A stretch of DNA of 64,000 bases from Parapristionchus giblindavisi. Its lineage: Eukaryota > Nematoda > Chromadorea > Rhabditida > Diplogasteridae. Made by a program: the position numbers and the translations under genes. The notes beneath the pieces were generated by a model. It saw nothing but the letters and a program-made list of their open reading frames with translations. It had not been told where the DNA came from and searched no databases. This document shows, one piece after another, positions 41,818 to 56,800 of the stretch. The stretch's first letter is position 1. The number at the start of each line of letters is the position of its first letter. Where the stretch lies: positions 347,511-411,510 of the forward strand of contig CALSFV010000305.1 of NCBI GenBank assembly GCA_943737045.1. The letters run 5' to 3'.

Positions 41818-44800
41818 ATATTTTGAAATTTAATCTTAAACATTATTCCTAAATATTTTCTAAAATTTATTCGAGAATACAGATGCATTTTTCATTTTTG
41901 TTCTCGTGCCGAGTGAAAATTAAACATTTCAATAACAACACATACATTATGAGATAATACGGACTAAATGACACTTCAGATTCAGTGGACACACTGCTTA
42001 GTTAATCTTGATAAAGTGTATTACTGTTACGGACTAAATCGGCCCTCTCTTCATCTATTATTTTACTTCTTATGAATGAATTGATTGATTCACCACATCT
42101 CACTAGAATGACCATAACTTCCTTCAAAATGCTCCGTTCGAGCTGCGGTTTGTGCAGGCGACGCGCCGCAACGCCTGCTACGATGTCCAATCAAAATCGC
42201 GATTAGAAAGGCGCCCAACCGGGCGGGAAACGATGACTTTTTATTGCTAGTAGCGGTATGGTTTGGTAGAAGTGTGTTGTGAGTCTCCCTACTCTTCCCC
42301 CTCTCCCCCATGTTCTCCCCTCTTCCCCAGCTCTTACCCCCTCTCCCCCTCTCCCCCCTCTTCCCCCTCTTCCCCCTTTATTCCAGAACATTATTACACA
42401 ATAATTATAATAATATAATAATAATATTATTATTATTTTGTAATAATGTTATTATTATTTTGTAATAATGTTATTATTTTGTAGTAATATATTTTGAAAT
42501 TTAATCTTAAACATTATTCCTAAATATTTTCTAAAATTTATTCGAGAATACAGATGCATTTTTCATTTTTGTTCTCGTGCCGAGTGAAAATTAAACATTT
42601 CAATAACAACACATACATTATGAGATAATACGGACTAAATGACACTTCAGATTCAGTGGACACACTGCTTAGTTAATCTTGATAAAGTGTATTACTGTTA
42701 CGGACTAAATCGGCCCTCTCTTCATCTATTATTTTACTTCTTATGAATGAATTGATTGATTCACCACATCTCACTAGAATGACCATAACTTCCTTCAAAA
42801 TGCTCCGTTCGAGCTGCGGTTTGTGCAGGCGACGCGCCGCAACGCCTGCTACGATGTCCAATCAAAATCGCGATTAGAAAGGCGCCCAACCGGGCGGGAA
42901 ACGATGACTTTTTATTGCTAGTAGCGGTATGGTTTGGTAGAAGTGTGTTGTGAGTCTCCCTACTCTTCCCCCTCTTCCCCCATGTTCTCCCCTCTTCCCC
43001 AGCTCTTACCCCCTCTCCCCCTCTCCCCCCTCTTCCCCCTCTTCCCCCTTTATTCCAGAACATTATTACACAATAATTATAATAATATAATAATAATATT
43101 ATTATTATTTTGTAATAATGTTATTATTATTTTGTAATAATGTTATTATTTTGTAGTAATATATTTTGAAATTTAATCTTAAACATTATTCCTAAATATT
43201 TTCTAAAATTTATTCGAGAATACAGATGCATTTTTCATTTTTGTTCTCGTGCCGAGTGAAAATTAAACATTTCAATAACAACACATACATTATGAGATAA
43301 TACGGACTAAATGACACTTCAGATTCAGTGGACACACTGCTTAGTTAATCTTGATAAAGTGTATTACTGTTACGGACTAAATCGGCCCTCTCTTCATCTA
43401 TTATTTTACTTCTTATGAATGAATTGATTGATTCACCACATCTCACTAGAATGACCATAACTTCCTTCAAAATGCTCCGTTCGAGCTGCGGTTTGTGCAG
43501 GCGACGCGCCGCAACGCCTGCTACGATGTCCAATCAAAATCGCGATTAGAAAGGCGCCCAACCGGGCGGGAAACGATGACTTTTTATTGCTAGTAGCGGT
43601 ATGGTTTGGTAGAAGTGTGTTGTGAGTCTCCCTACTCTTCCCCCTCTTCCCCCATGTTCTCCCCTCTTCCCCAGCTCTTACCCCCTCTCCCCCTCTCCCC
43701 CCTCTTCCCCCTCTTCCCCCTTTATTCCAGAACATTATTACACAATAATTATAATAATATAATAATAATATTATTATTATTTTGTAATAATGTTATTATT
43801 ATTTTGTAATAATGTTATTATTTTGTAGTAATATATTTTGAAATTTAATCTTAAACATTATTCCTAAATATTTTCTAAAATTTATTCGAGAATACAGATG
43901 CATTTTTCATTTTTGTTCTCGTGCCGAGTGAAAATTAAACATTTCAATAACAACACATACATTATGAGATAATACGGACTAAATGACACTTCAGATTCAG
44001 TGGACACACTGCTTAGTTAATCTTGATAAAGTGTATTACTGTTACGGACTAAATCGGCCCTCTCTTCATCTATTATTTTACTTCTTATGAATGAATTGAT
44101 TGATTCACCACATCTCACTAGAATGACCATAACTTCCTTCAAAATGCTCCGTTCGAGCTGCGGTTTGTGCAGGCGACGCGCCGCAACGCCTGCTACGATG
44201 TCCAATCAAAATCGCGATTAGAAAGGCGCCCAACCGGGCGGGAAACGATGACTTTTTATTGCTAGTAGCGGTATGGTTTGGTAGAAGTGTGTTGTGAGTC
44301 TCCCTACTCTTCCCCCTCTTCCCCCATGTTCTCCCCTCTTCCCCAGCTCTTACCCCCTCTCCCCCTCTCCCCCCTCTTCCCCCTCTTCCCCCTTTATTCC
44401 AGAACATTATTACACAATAATTATAATAATATAATAATAATAATATTATTATTTTGTAATAATGTTATTATTATTTTGTAATAATGTTATTATTTTGTAG
44501 TAATATATTTTGAAATTTAATCTTAAACATTATTCCTAAATATTTTCTAAAATTTATTCGAGAATACAGATGCATTTTTCATTTTTGTTCTCGTGCCGAG
44601 TGAAAATTAAACATTTCAATAACAACACATACATTATGAGATAATACGGACTAAATGACACTTCAGATTCAGTGGACACACTGCTTAGTTAATCTTGATA
44701 AAGTGTATTACTGTTACGGACTAAATCGGCCCTCTCTTCATCTATTATTTTACTTCTTATGAATGAATTGATTGATTCACCACATCTCACTAGAATGACC

Positions 44801-47800
44801 ATAACTTCCTTCAAAATGCTCCGTTCGAGCTGCGGTTTGTGCAGGCGACGCGCCGCAACGCCTGCTACGATGTCCAATCAAAATCGCGATTAGAAAGGCG
44901 CCCAACCGGGCGGGAAACGATGACTTTTTATTGCTAGTAGCGGTATGGTTTGGTAGAAGTGTGTTGTGAGTCTCCCTACTCTTCCCCCTCTTCCCCCATG
45001 TTCTCCCCTCTTCCCCAGCTCTTACCCCCTCTCCCCCTCTCCCCCCTCTTCCCCCTCTTCCCCCTTTATTCCAGAACATTATTACACAATAATTATAATA
45101 ATATAATAATAATATTATTATTATTTTGTAATAATGTTATTATTATTTTGTAATAATGTTATTATTTTGTAGTAATATATTTTGAAATTTAATCTTAAAC
45201 ATTATTCCTAAATATTTTCTAAAATTTATTCGAGAATACAGATGCATTTTTCATTTTTGTTCTCGTGCCGAGTGAAAATTAAACATTTCAATAACAACAC
45301 ATACATTATGAGATAATACGGACTAAATGACACTTCAGATTCAGTGGACACACTGCTTAGTTAATCTTGATAAAGTGTATTACTGTTACGGACTAAATCG
45401 GCCCTCTCTTCATCTATTATTTTACTTCTTATGAATGAATTGATTGATTCACCACATCTCACTAGAATGACCATAACTTCCTTCAAAATGCTCCGTTCGA
45501 GCTGCGGTTTGTGCAGGCGACGCGCCGCAACGCCTGCTACGATGTCCAATCAAAATCGCGATTAGAAAGGCGCCCAACCGGGCGGGAAACGATGACTTTT
45601 TATTGCTAGTAGCGGTATGGTTTGGTAGAAGTGTGTTGTGAGTCTCCCTACTCTTCCCCCTCTTCCCCCATGTTCTCCCCTCTTCCCCAGCTCTTACCCC
45701 CTCTCCCCCTCTCCCCCCTCTTCCCCCTCTTCCCCCTTTATTCCAGAACATTATTACACAATAATTATAATAATATAATAATAATATTATTATTATTTTG
45801 TAATAATGTTATTATTATTTTGTAATAATGTTATTATTTTGTAGTAATATATTTTGAAATTTAATCTTAAACATTATTCCTAAATATTTTCTAAAATTTA
45901 TTCGAGAATACAGATGCATTTTTCATTTTTGTTCTCGTGCCGAGTGAAAATTAAACATTTCAATAACAACACATACATTATGAGATAATACGGACTAAAT
46001 GACACTTCAGATTCAGTGGACACACTGCTTAGTTAATCTTGATAAAGTGTATTACTGTTACGGACTAAATCGGCCCTCTCTTCATCTATTATTTTACTTC
46101 TTATGAATGAATTGATTGATTCACCACATCTCACTAGAATGACCATAACTTCCTTCAAAATGCTCCGTTCGAGCTGCGGTTTGTGCAGGCGACGCGCCGC
46201 AACGCCTGCTACGATGTCCAATCAAAATCGCGATTAGAAAGGCGCCCAACCGGGCGGGAAACGATGACTTTTTATTGCTAGTAGCGGTATGGTTTGGTAG
46301 AAGTGTGATGTGAGTCTCCCTACTCTTCCCCCTCTTCCCCCATGTTCTCCCCTCTTCCCCAGCTCTTACCCCCTCTCCCCCTCTCCCCCCTCTTCCCCCT
46401 CTTCCCCCTTTATTCCAGAACATTATTACACAATAATTATAATAATATAATAATAATAATATTATTATTTTGTAATAATGTTATTATTATTTTGTAATAA
46501 TGTTATTATTTTGTAGTAATATATTTTGAAATTTAATCTTAAACATTATTCCTAAATATTTTCTAAAATTTATTCGAGAATACAGATGCATTTTTCATTT
46601 TTGTTCTCGTGCCGAGTGAAAATTAAACATTTCAATAACAACACATACATTATGAGATAATACGGACTAAATGACACTTCAGATTCAGTGGACACACTGC
46701 TTAGTTAATCTTGATAAAGTGTATTACTGTTACGGACTAAATCGGCCCTCTCTTCATCTATTATTTTACTTCTTATGAATGAATTGATTGATTCACCACA
46801 TCTCACTAGAATGACCATAACTTCCTTCAAAATGCTCCGTTCGAGCTGCGGTTTGTGCAGGCGACGCGCCGCAACGCCTGCTACGATGTCCAATCAAAAT
46901 CGCGATTAGAAAGGCGCCCAACCGGGCGGGAAACGATGACTTTTTATTGCTAGTAGCGGTATGGTTTGGTAGAAGTGTGATGTGAGTCTCCCTACTCTTC
47001 CCCCTCTTCCCCCATGTTCTCCCCTCTTCCCCAGCTCTTACCCCCTCTCCCCCTCTCCCCCCTCTTCCCCCTCTTCCCCCTTTATTCCAGAACATTATTA
47101 CACAATAATTATAATAATATAATAATAATAATATTATTATTTTGTAATAATGTTATTATTATTTTGTAATAATGTTATTATTTTGTAGTAATATATTTTG
47201 AAATTTAATCTTAAACATTATTCCTAAATATTTTCTAAAATTTATTCGAGAATACAGATGCATTTTTCATTTTTGTTCTCGTGCCGAGTGAAAATTAAAC
47301 ATTTCAATAACAACACATACATTATGAGATAATACGGACTAAATGACACTTCAGATTCAGTGGACACACTGCTTAGTTAATCTTGATAAAGTGTATTACT
47401 GTTACGGACTAAATCGGCCCTCTCTTCATCTATTATTTTACTTCTTATGAATGAATTGATTGATTCACCACATCTCACTAGAATGACCATAACTTCCTTC
47501 AAAATGCTCCGTTCGAGCTGCGGTTTGTGCAGGCGACGCGCCGCAACGCCTGCTACGATGTCCAATCAAAATCGCGATTAGAAAGGCGCCCAACCGGGCG
47601 GGAAACGATGACTTTTTATTGCTAGTAGCGGTATGGTTTGGTAGAAGTGTGTTGTGAGTCTCCCTACTCTTCCCCCTCTTCCCCCATGTTCTCCCCTCTT
47701 CCCCAGCTCTTACCCCCTCTCCCCCTCTCCCCCCTCTTCCCCCTCTTCCCCCTTTATTCCAGAACATTATTACACAATAATTATAATAATATAATAATAA

Positions 47801-50800
47801 TATTATTATTATTTTGTAATAATGTTATTATTATTTTGTAATAATGTTATTATTTTGTAGTAATATATTTTGAAATTTAATCTTAAACATTATTCCTAAA
47901 TATTTTCTAAAATTTATTCGAGAATACAGATGCATTTTTCATTTTTGTTCTCGTGCCGAGTGAAAATTAAACATTTCAATAACAACACATACATTATGAG
48001 ATAATACGGACTAAATGACACTTCAGATTCAGTGGACACACTGCTTAGTTAATCTTGATAAAGTGTATTACTGTTACGGACTAAATCGGCCCTCTCTTCA
48101 TCTATTATTTTACTTCTTATGAATGAATTGATTGATTCACCACATCTCACTAGAATGACCATAACTTCCTTCAAAATGCTCCGTTCGAGCTGCGGTTTGT
48201 GCAGGCGACGCGCCGCAACGCCTGCTACGATGTCCAATCAAAATCGCGATTAGAAAGGCGCCCAACCGGGCGGGAAACGATGACTTTTTATTGCTAGTAG
48301 CGGTATGGTTTGGTAGAAGTGTGATGTGAGTCTCCCTACTCTTCCCCCTCTTCCCCCATGTTCTCCCCTCTTCCCCAGCTCTTACCCCCTCTCCCCCTCT
48401 CCCCCCTCTTCCCCCTCTTCCCCCTTTATTCCAGAACATTATTACACAATAATTATAATAATATAATAATAATAATATTATTATTTTGTAATAATGTTAT
48501 TATTATTTTGTAATAATGTTATTATTTTGTAGTAATATATTTTGAAATTTAATCTTAAACATTATTCCTAAATATTTTCTAAAATTTATTCGAGAATACA
48601 GATGCATTTTTCATTTTTGTTCTCGTGCCGAGTGAAAATTAAACATTTCAATAACAACACATACATTATGAGATAATACGGACTAAATGACACTTCAGAT
48701 TCAGTGGACACACTGCTTAGTTAATCTTGATAAAGTGTATTACTGTTACGGACTAAATCGGCCCTCTCTTCATCTATTATTTTACTTCTTATGAATGAAT
48801 TGATTGATTCACCACATCTCACTAGAATGACCATAACTTCCTTCAAAATGCTCCGTTCGAGCTGCGGTTTGTGCAGGCGACGCGCCGCAACGCCTGCTAC
48901 GATGTCCAATCAAAATCGCGATTAGAAAGGCGCCCAACCGGGCGGGAAACGATGACTTTTTATTGCTAGTAGCGGTATGGTTTGGTAGAAGTGTGTTGTG
49001 AGTCTCCCTACTCTTCCCCCTCTTCCCCCATGTTCTCCCCTCTTCCCCAGCTCTTACCCCCTCTCCCCCTCTCCCCCCTCTTCCCCCTCTTCCCCCTTTA
49101 TTCCAGAACATTATTACACAATAATTATAATAATATAATAATAATATTATTATTATTTTGTAATAATGTTATTATTATTTTGTAATAATGTTATTATTTT
49201 GTAGTAATATATTTTGAAATTTAATCTTAAACATTATTCCTAAATATTTTCTAAAATTTATTCGAGAATACAGATGCATTTTTCATTTTTGTTCTCGTGC
49301 CGAGTGAAAATTAAACATTTCAATAACAACACATACATTATGAGATAATACGGACTAAATGACACTTCAGATTCAGTGGACACACTGCTTAGTTAATCTT
49401 GATAAAGTGTATTACTGTTACGGACTAAATCGGCCCTCTCTTCATCTATTATTTTACTTCTTATGAATGAATTGATTGATTCACCACATCTCACTAGAAT
49501 GACCATAACTTCCTTCAAAATGCTCCGTTCGAGCTGCGGTTTGTGCAGGCGACGCGCCGCAACGCCTGCTACGATGTCCAATCAAAATCGCGATTAGAAA
49601 GGCGCCCAACCGGGCGGGAAACGATGACTTTTTATTGCTAGTAGCGGTATGGTTTGGTAGAAGTGTGTTGTGAGTCTCCCTACTCTTCCCCCTCTTCCCC
49701 CATGTTCTCCCCTCTTCCCCAGCTCTTACCCCCTCTCCCCCTCTCCCCCCTCTTCCCCCTCTTCCCCCTTTATTCCAGAACATTATTACACAATAATTAT
49801 AATAATATAATAATAATATTATTATTATTTTGTAATAATGTTATTATTATTTTGTAATAATGTTATTATTTTGTAGTAATATATTTTGAAATTTAATCTT
49901 AAACATTATTCCTAAATATTTTCTAAAATTTATTCGAGAATACAGATGCATTTTTCATTTTTGTTCTCGTGCCGAGTGAAAATTAAACATTTCAATAACA
50001 ACACATACATTATGAGATAATACGGACTAAATGACACTTCAGATTCAGTGGACACACTGCTTAGTTAATCTTGATAAAGTGTATTACTGTTACGGACTAA
50101 ATCGGCCCTCTCTTCATCTATTATTTTACTTCTTATGAATGAATTGATTGATTCACCACATCTCACTAGAATGACCATAACTTCCTTCAAAATGCTCCGT
50201 TCGAGCTGCGGTTTGTGCAGGCGACGCGCCGCAACGCCTGCTACGATGTCCAATCAAAATCGCGATTAGAAAGGCGCCCAACCGGGCGGGAAACGATGAC
50301 TTTTTATTGCTAGTAGCGGTATGGTTTGGTAGAAGTGTGATGTGAGTCTCCCTACTCTTCCCCCTCTTCCCCCATGTTCTCCCCTCTTCCCCAGCTCTTA
50401 CCCCCTCTCCCCCTCTCCCCCCTCTTCCCCCTCTTCCCCCTTTATTCCAGAACATTATTACACAATAATTATAATAATATAATAATAATATTATTATTAT
50501 TTTGTAATAATGTTATTATTATTTTGTAATAATGTTATTATTTTGTAGTAATATATTTTGAAATTTAATCTTAAACATTATTCCTAAATATTTTCTAAAA
50601 TTTATTCGAGAATACAGATGCATTTTTCATTTTTGTTCTCGTGCCGAGTGAAAATTAAACATTTCAATAACAACACATACATTATGAGATAATACGGACT
50701 AAATGACACTTCAGATTCAGTGGACACACTGCTTAGTTAATCTTGATAAAGTGTATTACTGTTACGGACTAAATCGGCCCTCTCTTCATCTATTATTTTA

Positions 50801-53800
50801 CTTCTTATGAATGAATTGATTGATTCACCACATCTCACTAGAATGACCATAACTTCCTTCAAAATGCTCCGTTCGAGCTGCGGTTTGTGCAGGCGACGCG
50901 CCGCAACGCCTGCTACGATGTCCAATCAAAATCGCGATTAGAAAGGCGCCCAACCGGGCGGGAAACGATGACTTTTTATTGCTAGTAGCGGTATGGTTTG
51001 GTAGAAGTGTGATGTGAGTCTCCCTACTCTTCCCCCTCTTCCCCCATGTTCTCCCCTCTTCCCCAGCTCTTACCCCCTCTCCCCCTCTCCCCCCTCTTCC
51101 CCCTCTTCCCCCTTTATTCCAGAACATTATTACACAATAATTATAATAATATAATAATAATATTATTATTATTTTGTAATAATGTTATTATTATTTTGTA
51201 ATAATGTTATTATTTTGTAGTAATATATTTTGAAATTTAATCTTAAACATTATTCCTAAATATTTTCTAAAATTTATTCGAGAATACAGATGCATTTTTC
51301 ATTTTTGTTCTCGTGCCGAGTGAAAATTAAACATTTCAATAACAACACATACATTATGAGATAATACGGACTAAATGACACTTCAGATTCAGTGGACACA
51401 CTGCTTAGTTAATCTTGATAAAGTGTATTACTGTTACGGACTAAATCGGCCCTCTCTTCATCTATTATTTTACTTCTTATGAATGAATTGATTGATTCAC
51501 CACATCTCACTAGAATGACCATAACTTCCTTCAAAATGCTCCGTTCGAGCTGCGGTTTGTGCAGGCGACGCGCCGCAACGCCTGCTACGATGTCCAATCA
51601 AAATCGCGATTAGAAAGGCGCCCAACCGGGCGGGAAACGATGACTTTTTATTGCTAGTAGCGGTATGGTTTGGTAGAAGTGTGTTGTGAGTCTCCCTACT
51701 CTTCCCCCTCTTCCCCCATGTTCTCCCCTCTTCCCCAGCTCTTACCCCCTCTCCCCCTCTCCCCCCTCTTCCCCCTCTTCCCCCTTTATTCCAGAACATT
51801 ATTACACAATAATTATAATAATATAATAATAATATTATTATTATTTTGTAATAATGTTATTATTATTTTGTAATAATGTTATTATTTTGTAGTAATATAT
51901 TTTGAAATTTAATCTTAAACATTATTCCTAAATATTTTCTAAAATTTATTCGAGAATACAGATGCATTTTTCATTTTTGTTCTCGTGCCGAGTGAAAATT
52001 AAACATTTCAATAACAACACATACATTATGAGATAATACGGACTAAATGACACTTCAGATTCAGTGGACACACTGCTTAGTTAATCTTGATAAAGTGTAT
52101 TACTGTTACGGACTAAATCGGCCCTCTCTTCATCTATTATTTTACTTCTTATGAATGAATTGATTGATTCACCACATCTCACTAGAATGATCATAACTTC
52201 CTTCAAAATGCTCCGTTCGAGCTGCGGTTTGTGCAGGCGACGCGCCGCAACGCCTGCTACGATGTCCAATCAAAATCGCGATTAGAAAGGCGCCCAACCG
52301 GGCGGGAAACGATGACTTTTTATTGCTAGTAGCGGTATGGTTTGGTAGAAGTGTGATGTGAGTCTCCCTACTCTTCCCCCTCTTCCCCCATGTTCTCCCC
52401 TCTTCCCCAGCTCTTACCCCCTCTCCCCCTCTCCCCCCTCTTTCCCCTCTTCCCCCTTTATTCCAGAACATTATTACACAATAATTATAATAATATAATA
52501 ATAATAATATTATTATTTTGTAATAATGTTATTATTATTTTGTAATAATGTTATTATTTTGTAGTAATATATTTTGAAATTTAATCTTAAACATTATTCC
52601 TAAATATTTTCTAAAATTTATTCGAGAATACAGATGCATTTTTCATTTTTGTTCTCGTGCCGAGTGAAAATTAAACATTTCAATAACAACACATACATTA
52701 TGAGATAATACGGACTAAATGACACTTCAGATTCAGTGGACACACTGCTTAGTTAATCTTGATAAAGTGTATTACTGTTACGGACTAAATCGGCCCTCTC
52801 TTCATCTATTATTTTACTTCTTATGAATGAATTGATTGATTCACCACATCTCACTAGAATGACCATAACTTCCTTCAAAATGCTCCGTTCGAGCTGCGGT
52901 TTGTGCAGGCGACGCGCCGCAACGCCTGCTACGATGTCCAATCAAAATCGCGATTAGAAAGGCGCCCAACCGGGCGGGAAACGATGACTTTTTATTGCTA
53001 GTAGCGGTATGGTTTGGTAGAAGTGTGTTGTGAGTCTCCCTACTCTTCCCCCTCTTCCCCCATGTTCTCCCCTCTTCCCCAGCTCTTACCCCCTCTCCCC
53101 CTCTCCCCCCTCTTCCCCCTCTTCCCCCTTTATTCCAGAACATTATTACACAATAATTATAATAATATAATAATAATATTATTATTATTTTGTAATAATG
53201 TTATTATTATTTTGTAATAATGTTATTATTTTGTAGTAATATATTTTGAAATTTAATCTTAAACATTATTCCTAAATATTTTCTAAAATTTATTCGAGAA
53301 TACAGATGCATTTTTCATTTTTGTTCTCGTGCCGAGTGAAAATTAAACATTTCAATAACAACACATACATTATGAGATAATACGGACTAAATGACACTTC
53401 AGATTCAGTGGACACACTGCTTAGTTAATCTTGATAAAGTGTATTACTGTTACGGACTAAATCGGCCCTCTCTTCATCTATTATTTTACTTCTTATGAAT
53501 GAATTGATTGATTCACCACATCTCACTAGAATGACCATAACTTCCTTCAAAATGCTCCGTTCGAGCTGCGGTTTGTGCAGGCGACGCGCCGCAACGCCTG
53601 CTACGATGTCCAATCAAAATCGCGATTAGAAAGGCGCCCAACCGGGCGGGAAACGATGACTTTTTATTGCTAGTAGCGGTATGGTTTGGTAGAAGTGTGT
53701 TGTGAGTCTCCCTACTCTTCCCCCTCTTCCCCATGTTCTCCCCTCTTCCCCAGCTCTTACCCCCTCTCCCCCCTCTCCCCCCTCTTCCCCCTCTTCCCCC

Positions 53801-56800
53801 TTTATTCCAGAACATTATTACACAATAATTATAATAATATAATAATAATAATATTATTATTTTGTAATAATGTTATTATTATTTTGTAATAATGTTATTA
53901 TTTTGTAGTAATATATTTTGAAATTTAATCTTAAACATTATTCCTAAATATTTTCTAAAATTTATTCGAGAATACAGATGCATTTTTCATTTTTGTTCTC
54001 GTGCCGAGTGAAAATTAAACATTTCAATAACAACACATACATTATGAGATAATACGGACTAAATGACACTTCAGATTCAGTGGACACACTGCTTAGTTAA
54101 TCTTGATAAAGTGTATTACTGTTACGGACTAAATCGGCCCTCTCTTCATCTATTATTTTACTTCTTATGAATGAATTGATTGATTCACCACATCTCACTA
54201 GAATGACCATAACTTCCTTCAAAATGCTCCGTTCGAGCTGCGGTTTGTGCAGGCGACGCGCCGCAACGCCTGCTACGATGTCCAATCAAAATCGCGATTA
54301 GAAAGGCGCCCAACCGGGCGGGAAACGATGACTTTTTATTGCTAGTAGCGGTATGGTTTGGTAGAAGTGTGTTGTGAGTCTCCCTACTCTTCCCCCTCTT
54401 CCCCCATGTTCTCCCCTCTTCCCCAGCTCTTACCCCCTCTCCCCCTCTCCCCCCTCTTCCCCCTCTTCCCCCTTTATTCCAGAACATTATTACACAATAA
54501 TTATAATAATATAATAATAATATTATTATTATTTTGTAATAATGTTATTATTATTTTGTAATAATGTTATTATTTTGTAGTAATATATTTTGAAATTTAA
54601 TCTTAAACATTATTCCTAAATATTTTCTAAAATTTATTCGAGAATACAGATGCATTTTTCATTTTTGTTCTCGTGTCGAGTGAAAATTAAACATTTCAAT
54701 AACAACACATACATTATGAGATAATACGGACTAAATGACACTTCAGATTCAGTGGACACACTGCTTAGTTAATCTTGATAAAGTGTATTACTGTTACGGA
54801 CTAAATCGGCCCTCTCTTCATCTATTATTTTACTTCTTATGAATGAATTGATTGATTCACCACATCTCACTAGAATGACCATAACTTCCTTCAAAATGCT
54901 CCGTTCGAGCTGCGGTTTGTGCAGGCGACGCGCCGCAACGCCTGCTACGATGTCCAATCAAAATCGCGATTAGAAAGGCGCCCAACCGGGCGGGAAACGA
55001 TGACTTTTTATTGCTAGTAGCGGTATGGTTTGGTAGAAGTGTGATGTGAGTCTCCCTACTCTTCCCCCTCTTCCCCCATGTTCTCCCCTCTTCCCCAGCT
55101 CTTACCCCCTCTCCCCCTCTCCCCCCTCTTCCCCCTCTTCCCCCTTTATTCCAGAACATTATTACACAATAATTATAATAATATAATAATAATATTATTA
55201 TTATTTTGTAATAATGTTATTATTATTTTGTAATAATGTTATTATTTTGTAGTAATATATTTTGAAATTTAATCTTAAACATTATTCCTAAATATTTTCT
55301 AAAATTTATTCGAGAATACAGATGCATTTTTCATTTTTGTTCTCGTGCCGAGTGAAAATTAAACATTTCAATAACAACACATACATTATGAGATAATACG
55401 GACTAAATGACACTTCAGATTCAGTGGACACACTGCTTAGTTAATCTTGATAAAGTGTATTACTGTTACGGACTAAATCGGCCCTCTCTTCATCTATTAT
55501 TTTACTTCTTATGAATGAATTGATTGATTCACCACATCTCACTAGAATGACCATAACTTCCTTCAAAATGCTCCGTTCGAGCTGCGGTTTGTGCAGGCGA
55601 CGCGCCGCAACGCCTGCTACGATGTCCAATCAAAATCGCGATTAGAAAGGCGCCCAACCGGGCGGGAAACGATGACTTTTTATTGCTAGTAGCGGTATGG
55701 TTTGGTAGAAGTGTGTTGTGAGTCTCCCTACTCTTCCCCCTCTTCCCCCATGTTCTCCCCTCTTCCCCAGCTCTTACCCCCTCTCCCCCTCTCCCCCCTC
55801 TTCCCCCTCTTCCCCCTTTATTCCAGAACATTATTACACAATAATTATAATAATATAATAATAATATTATTATTATTTTGTAATAATGTTATTATTATTT
55901 TGTAATAATGTTATTATTTTGTAGTAATATATTTGAAATTTAATCTTAAACATTATTCCTAAATATTTTCTAAAATTTATTCGAGAATACAGATGCATTT
56001 TTCATTTTTGTTCTCGTGCCGAGTGAAAATTAAACATTTCAATAACAACACATACATTATGAGATAATACGGACTAAATGACACTTCAGATTCAGTGGAC
56101 ACACTGCTTAGTTAATCTTGATAAAGTGTATTACTGTTACGGACTAAATCGGCCCTCTCTTCATCTATTATTTTACTTCTTATGAATGAATTGATTGATT
56201 CACCACATCTCACTAGAATGACCATAACTTCCTTCAAAATGCTCCGTTCGAGCTGCGGTTTGTGCAGGCGACGCGCCGCAACGCCTGCTACGATGTCCAA
56301 TCAAAATCGCGATTAGAAAGGCGCCCAACCGGGCGGGAAACGATGACTTTTTATTGCTAGTAGCGGTATGGTTTGGTAGAAGTGTGTTGTGAGTCTCCCT
56401 ACTCTTCCCCCTCTTCCCCCATGTTCTCCCCCTCTTCCCCAGCTCTTACCCCCTCTCCCCCTCTCCCCCCTCTTCCCCCCTCTTCCCCCTTTATTCCAGA
56501 ACATTATTACACAATAATTATAATAATATAATAATAATAATATTATTATTTTGTAATAATGTTATTATTATTTTGTAATAATGTTATTATTTTGTAGTAA
56601 TATATTTTGAAATTTAATCTTAAACATTATTCCTAAATATTTTCTAAAATTTATTCGAGAATACAGATGCATTTTTCATTTTTGTTCTCGTGCCGAGTGA
56701 AAATTAAACATTTCAATAACAACACATACATTATGAGATAATACGGACTAAATGACACTTCAGATTCAGTGGACACACTGCTTAGTTAATCTTGATAAAG

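Larger units (their letters stand above)
33738..41819. repeat. Large nested palindrome
   Basis: The right arm (40696-41819, about 1.12 kb) is the inverted copy of the left arm (33738-37211), once the insertions at 34204-35588, about 35718-35832 and 35927-36765 are removed. The arms start ATGAGAGGAATCGC at both outer ends. The loop was about 34 bp before a LINE-containing insertion. The left outer end abuts a hAT-like end; the right outer end abuts the satellite array. Confidence 0.85.
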
